Assembly (NCBI GenBank): GCA_016933275.1
Contig: JAFGBI010000151.1
Location: 1-35,053, forward strand
Length of the DNA stretch: 35,053 nucleotides
Direction of reading: 5' to 3'
Source of the DNA: Polyangiaceae bacterium
Lineage (GTDB): Bacteria; Myxococcota_A; Polyangia; Polyangiales; Polyangiaceae
Shown here: in pieces, positions 32,073 through 35,053 of the stretch
How the letters are laid out: each line of letters begins with the position of its first letter
How positions within the stretch are numbered: the first letter of the stretch is position 1
The notes under the pieces: generated by a model
The model's database searches: none
Told to the model about the DNA's origin: nothing
The model's input: only the letters and a program-made list of their open reading frames with translations
Made by a program: the position numbers and the translations under genes

Positions 32073-33310
32073 TGCTGGGCGGTGAGCTCGCGGCCACGCT
32101 CGGCCGGAACAAGCTCCGGACGCTGCTCACGGCCTGCGGGGTGTTCTGGGGCGTCTACATGCTTGTCGTGATGGTCGGCATCGGCAAGGGATTGCAGCGC
32201 GGAACGGACCGAAACCTCGGCGGGCTCTCGCGACGGGCGATCTTCGTTTGGTCCCAGCGAACCTCCAAACCCCACCGAGGACTGCAGCCGGGACGCTATG
32301 TCCGCTTCCAGAACGACGACATCACGGTCCTGGAGCGCATCCCCGGGGTCATCCACGTGGCGCCCCGCCTCCGTCTCGGGGGGTGGAGCGACGCCCAGAA
32401 CGTGACGGCGGGCGCGAGGAGCGGGCTCTTCTCGGTCCGCGGCGACACCCCGGCGCTCCTCCAGGTCGAACCGGTCGAGGTGACGCGGGGCCGCTTCGTC
32501 AACCCACGGGACCTCACCGAGCGCAGGAAGGTAGCGGTGATCGGTGCCGACGTCAGGGCCATTCTCTTCGAGGACGCAGATCCGATCGGTCGCTGCCTTC
32601 GGATTCGGGGCGTAAACTTCCAGGTGATCGGCGAGGTCGTCTCCTATCGCCCAGGCAACGAAGCCGAGCACGTGCGCGCGAGCATCTTCGTGCCCTTCAG
32701 CACGTTCCAGGCTGTGTTCGACGCGCCGAATCGGGTCGGCTGGTTCGCGCTCGGGTTGGCGCCCGGGGTTCCGGCCGAGCCCGTCGAGCAGAAGATCCGC
32801 GCCGCGCTCGTCGCGCGCCACCGGATCCATCCGGAAGACAAGGACGCGATCGGGTCGTTCAACGTCGCCGAGCGCTTCGACCGGGTAGAGTCCCTCTTCC
32901 GCGGGCTCGAGGTGTTCCTGTGGTTCGTCGGAACCCTCACTCTCTTGGCGGGGGTCCTCGGGGTCAGCAACATCCTGCTCATCACCGTGAAGGAGCGGAC
33001 GCGTGAGTTCGGGATCCGCAAGGCGGTGGGCGCGACCTCAGCGAACATCGTCTCGATGGTGGTGCGCGAGGCCCTCCTCCTCACCACCCTGTCGGGCTAC
33101 GTCGGCTTGGTCGCCGGGGTGGGAACGTTGGAGGTGTTGTCCATGGTGGTGAGTCGACGAGACGAGGCTCCCCTCGCCCAACCCGAGGTCGAATTCGGGG
33201 TGGCGGTCACGGCGATGCTGGTCCTAGTCGCCACCGGGGTGATGGCCGGGATCATCCCGGCGTGGCACGCAGCTCGGATCGACCCTGTCGAAGCACTGAG
33301 GAACGAATGA
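32072..33310 (+). CDS. MacB/FtsX-type permease 2, 412 aa
   Basis: ATG 32072 overlaps the previous stop (TGATG) and has GAGGGGG upstream. Same fold as permease 1: LGRNKLRTLLTACGVFWGVY, periplasmic domain with RGRFVNPRDLTERRKVAVIG and DADPIGRCLRIRG, coupling segment KERTREFGIRKAVGAT, and end IPAWHAARIDPVEALR. The two permeases share clear blocks, so they arose by duplication, yet differ enough to suggest separate halves of a heterodimer. Confidence 0.93.
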   Translation: MLGGELAATLGRNKLRTLLTACGVFWGVYMLVVMVGIGKGLQRGTDRNLGGLSRRAIFVWSQRTSKPHRGLQPGRYVRFQNDDITVLERIPGVIHVAPRLRLGGWSDAQNVTAGARSGLFSVRGDTPALLQVEPVEVTRGRFVNPRDLTERRKVAVIGADVRAILFEDADPIGRCLRIRGVNFQVIGEVVSYRPGNEAEHVRASIFVPFSTFQAVFDAPNRVGWFALGLAPGVPAEPVEQKIRAALVARHRIHPEDKDAIGSFNVAERFDRVESLFRGLEVFLWFVGTLTLLAGVLGVSNILLITVKERTREFGIRKAVGATSANIVSMVVREALLLTTLSGYVGLVAGVGTLEVLSMVVSRRDEAPLAQPEVEFGVAVTAMLVLVATGVMAGIIPAWHAARIDPVEALRNE

Positions 33311-34425
33311 TGCGTCGGCTGATCCCCCTCCTGGTCATCGCGGCCGTCCTCGCGGCATTTGGCTGGACCCTGGTGTTCTTGTACCGCAAATCCCAGGCGC
33401 GTCCGATCATCTATTCGACGGTGCAACCCGAGACGCGGGACATCGTCAGGAAGGCCGTCGCACCGGGTGCGCTCGTCCCTCGCCGCGAGATCACGATCAA
33501 GCCGCGCGTCTCCGGCATCCTCGAGAAGCTCTACGTCGAGCCCGGTCAGAACGTCAAACGGAACGCCTTGCTCGGCCGGATCCAGATCATCCCCAACGTC
33601 GTGAACCTGAACCGGGCGGAGTCGGATCTGCGTGCTGCCGAGCTGCGGCTGGAGACGGCGGAGCGGGAAATGGAGCGGGTTCGCAAGCTGCGGGAGCAGA
33701 ACCTGGTTTCCGAGGCCGACTTCGTCGCGCAGGAACTCTCGTTCAAGCTCCGGAAGGAGGAGGTGGAAGCCGCGAAGAACAACCTCCACCTCGTGCGCGA
33801 AGGCGCCTCGAAGAGCTCCGGCAAGGTGTCGAATCAGGTGTACTCGACCGTAGACGGCATGGTTCTCGAGGTCCCGGTCAAGGAGGGTGCGAGCGTGATC
33901 GAGGCCAACAATTTCAACGAGGGCACCACGATCGCCGCGATCGCCGACATGAACGACGTCATCTTCCAGGGGAGGGTAGACGAATCCGAGGTCGGTGCGC
34001 TCCGGGTCGGGATGGCGGTGTCGATCTCCGTGGGAGCGCTCAGCGACCATCGGTTCGATGGCACCCTCGAGTTCATCGCGCCGAAGGGTGTGGCCAAGGA
34101 GGGGACGATCGAGTTCGAGGTGCGCGCCAGGGTCAACCTCGAGAGCGACGTGGTGGTGCGGGCGAACTACAGCGCCAACGCGGACATCATCCTCGAGCGC
34201 CGCGATGGGGTCCCCGCGATCAGCGAGAGCCTGGTCGAATACGAGGGAGAAAAGGCCTTCGTCGAGATCGAGGTCGCTCCCCAACGCTTCGAGCGGCGGG
34301 CGATCTCGCTCGGACTCTCCGATGGCCTGTGGGTGGAGGTGAAGAGCGGCCTCGACCTCGGTTCGCGCATCAAGCAGCAGGACCCCGGATCCGCGGCGAC
34401 ACCGGGAACGGCAACGAGACCGTGA
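33307..34425 (+). CDS. Membrane-fusion (MacA/HlyD-type) efflux protein, 372 aa
   Basis: ATG 33307 overlaps the permease stop (ATGA). One N-terminal helix (LIPLLVIAAVLAAFGWTLVFL) anchors it in the inner membrane. Then come a lipoyl-like half (ITIKPRVSGILEKLYVEPGQ), a coiled-coil hairpin (about residues 105-175: NLNRAESDLRAAELRLETAE, EMERVRKLREQNLVSEADF), the second lipoyl half (VYSTVDGMVLEVPVKEGASV) and beta-barrel sequence. It bridges the permeases to an outer-membrane channel; no TolC-type gene is in the window, so a shared channel elsewhere is likely. Confidence 0.92.
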   Translation: MMRRLIPLLVIAAVLAAFGWTLVFLYRKSQARPIIYSTVQPETRDIVRKAVAPGALVPRREITIKPRVSGILEKLYVEPGQNVKRNALLGRIQIIPNVVNLNRAESDLRAAELRLETAEREMERVRKLREQNLVSEADFVAQELSFKLRKEEVEAAKNNLHLVREGASKSSGKVSNQVYSTVDGMVLEVPVKEGASVIEANNFNEGTTIAAIADMNDVIFQGRVDESEVGALRVGMAVSISVGALSDHRFDGTLEFIAPKGVAKEGTIEFEVRARVNLESDVVVRANYSANADIILERRDGVPAISESLVEYEGEKAFVEIEVAPQRFERRAISLGLSDGLWVEVKSGLDLGSRIKQQDPGSAATPGTATRP

Positions 34426-34547
34426 CGTGCTCGAGTCCTACCGGAAAGGGTCTTTCGCCGTGGCGCCGCCGGAGGGCGGGTGCAGGCGACCGGTGGTGGG
34501 TTCACCCCCAACGGAAGCCACGGTAGCCTACGCGCCGGAGGACCACC

Positions 34548-34850
34548 GTGGAAGAACCGACCATCGCTGCCAAGGAGCCCAAACCACTCGAGCTCGCCCC
34601 GGGAACCTACTACTGGTGCGCCTGCGGGCGTTCAGCGAAGCAGCCGTTCTGTGACGGCTCCCACCAGGGGACGGGCTTCGCGCCCAAGGCGTTCGAGGTG
34701 ACGGAGAGGAAACGCGTCTACCTGTGCCAGTGCAAGCGCTCTGCGAATCCGCCCTTCTGCGACGGCTCCCACCAGAAGCTTCAGACCCCAATCGAGCGGA
34801 ACCCTCGATCGGAGACTGGAGCGTGTCTTCAAACCCGAGCCCGACCATGA
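34548..34850 (+). CDS. Double-CDGSH iron-sulfur protein, 100 aa
   Basis: GTG 34548 has GGAGG 6 nt upstream. Two CDGSH motifs are visible: CACGRSAKQPFCDGSH (about residues 24-39) and CQCKRSANPPFCDGSH (about 60-75). Each has the C-x-C-x9-C-D-G-S-H spacing that holds one redox-active 2Fe-2S cluster through three Cys and one His. Tandem CDGSH proteins of about 80 residues are widespread soluble bacterial proteins of unclear role in redox or iron handling. The last 23 residues (after SHQKL) are not typical and overlap the hairpin at 34834. It lies 122 bp after the efflux operon and may be a separate unit. Confidence 0.92.
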   Translation: MEEPTIAAKEPKPLELAPGTYYWCACGRSAKQPFCDGSHQGTGFAPKAFEVTERKRVYLCQCKRSANPPFCDGSHQKLQTPIERNPRSETGACLQTRARP

Positions 34851-34862
34851 GGCGGGCTCGGG
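34834..34862 (+). terminator. Perfect 10-bp stem at the CDGSH gene end
   Basis: CCCGAGCCCG (34834-34843) pairs exactly with CGGGCTCGGG (34853-34862) around a 9-nt loop that includes the stop codon at 34848-34850. Likely terminator, although it has no U tract. Confidence 0.55.
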
Positions 34863-34888
34863 CTCGAGCCGACCCTCTGAGGACACGC

Positions 34889-34934
34889 CTAGAGGAGCAA
34901 TCAGGTTGATTGCTGCGCTATGTCAACAACCCAA
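34889..34934 (-). repeat. Solo module B of the palindromic repeat
   Basis: CTAGAGGAGCAATCAGGTTG and the following bases to 34931 match the reverse complement of module B (12911-12956 and 2076-2121), including the hairpin GCAATCA-GGT-TGATTGC. The far CTAG is changed to CCAA. No module A is next to it. It lies 38 bp after the CDGSH stop. Confidence 0.85.
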
Positions 34935-34966
34935 CCCGGCGAAGCCGGAACCAAACAGGCCAGGCC

Positions 34967-35053
<87 letters not shown>

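Overview
The window looks like a piece of a Myxococcota chromosome, most probably from a Polyangiales-type soil myxobacterium. The grounds are very high GC with strong third-position GC in the genes, many lipoproteins whose lipobox is followed by a long Gly/Thr-rich linker (GTGG, GASG, GGAT), Cys-rich surface proteins, a Ser/Thr kinase with an H-C-D-V-S-P-Q-N catalytic loop plus PEGA domain, and an FHA protein ending in an AgmX/PglI-type domain. The left edge cuts a gene and the right edge lies inside a heptamer tandem repeat, so the window may be a complete contig.

Layout. 1-9.5 kb: exported or lipid-anchored proteins (partial lipoprotein, Cys-rich lipoprotein, a two-gene coupled pair, a lytic-transglycosylase-like lipoprotein, a DxDxDG-repeat lipoprotein), a CstA-type peptide/pyruvate transporter, and several broken lipoprotein remnants. 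9.6-17.5 kb: a CE15 glucuronoyl-esterase lipoprotein, an InlB-repeat/DUF1566-like exported protein, two tandem copies of a palindromic repeat, a CE1/LpqC-type esterase lipoprotein, and an exported haem-c/PD40/TPR protein. 17.6-23 kb: a truncated beta-helix fragment, an ABC-2 export pair, and a kinase - PEGA protein - Cys-rich lipoprotein set. 23.5-29.8 kb: a GH10 xylanase lipoprotein, the FHA-AgmX protein, a DUF99 protein and a two-HKD phospholipase D/cardiolipin-synthase-like protein. 30.1-34.9 kb: a tightly overlapping operon of MacB-type ATPase, two FtsX/MacB permeases and a membrane-fusion protein, then a double-CDGSH iron-sulfur protein.

How the genes fit together. The GH10 xylanase, CE15 glucuronoyl esterase and CE1-like esterase are all minus-strand lipoproteins with flexible linkers, which suggests cell-surface hemicellulose attack, although they are not one operon. 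The kinase set and the FHA protein point to phospho-signalling. The 30-34 kb operon is a tripartite-type efflux system without its own outer-membrane channel.

The most unusual element is a modular repeat made of two CTAG-bounded palindromic units, A (118 bp) and B (46 bp). It occurs as A-B (1962), as A-B-A-B (12797) and as a solo B (34889), each time starting within about 40 bp of a stop codon. A second dispersed element of about 110 bp occurs at 705 and, inverted, at 27191. Two genes appear broken at runs of exactly seven G that would each be repaired by one extra G, which suggests either homopolymer errors in the assembly or real slippage.
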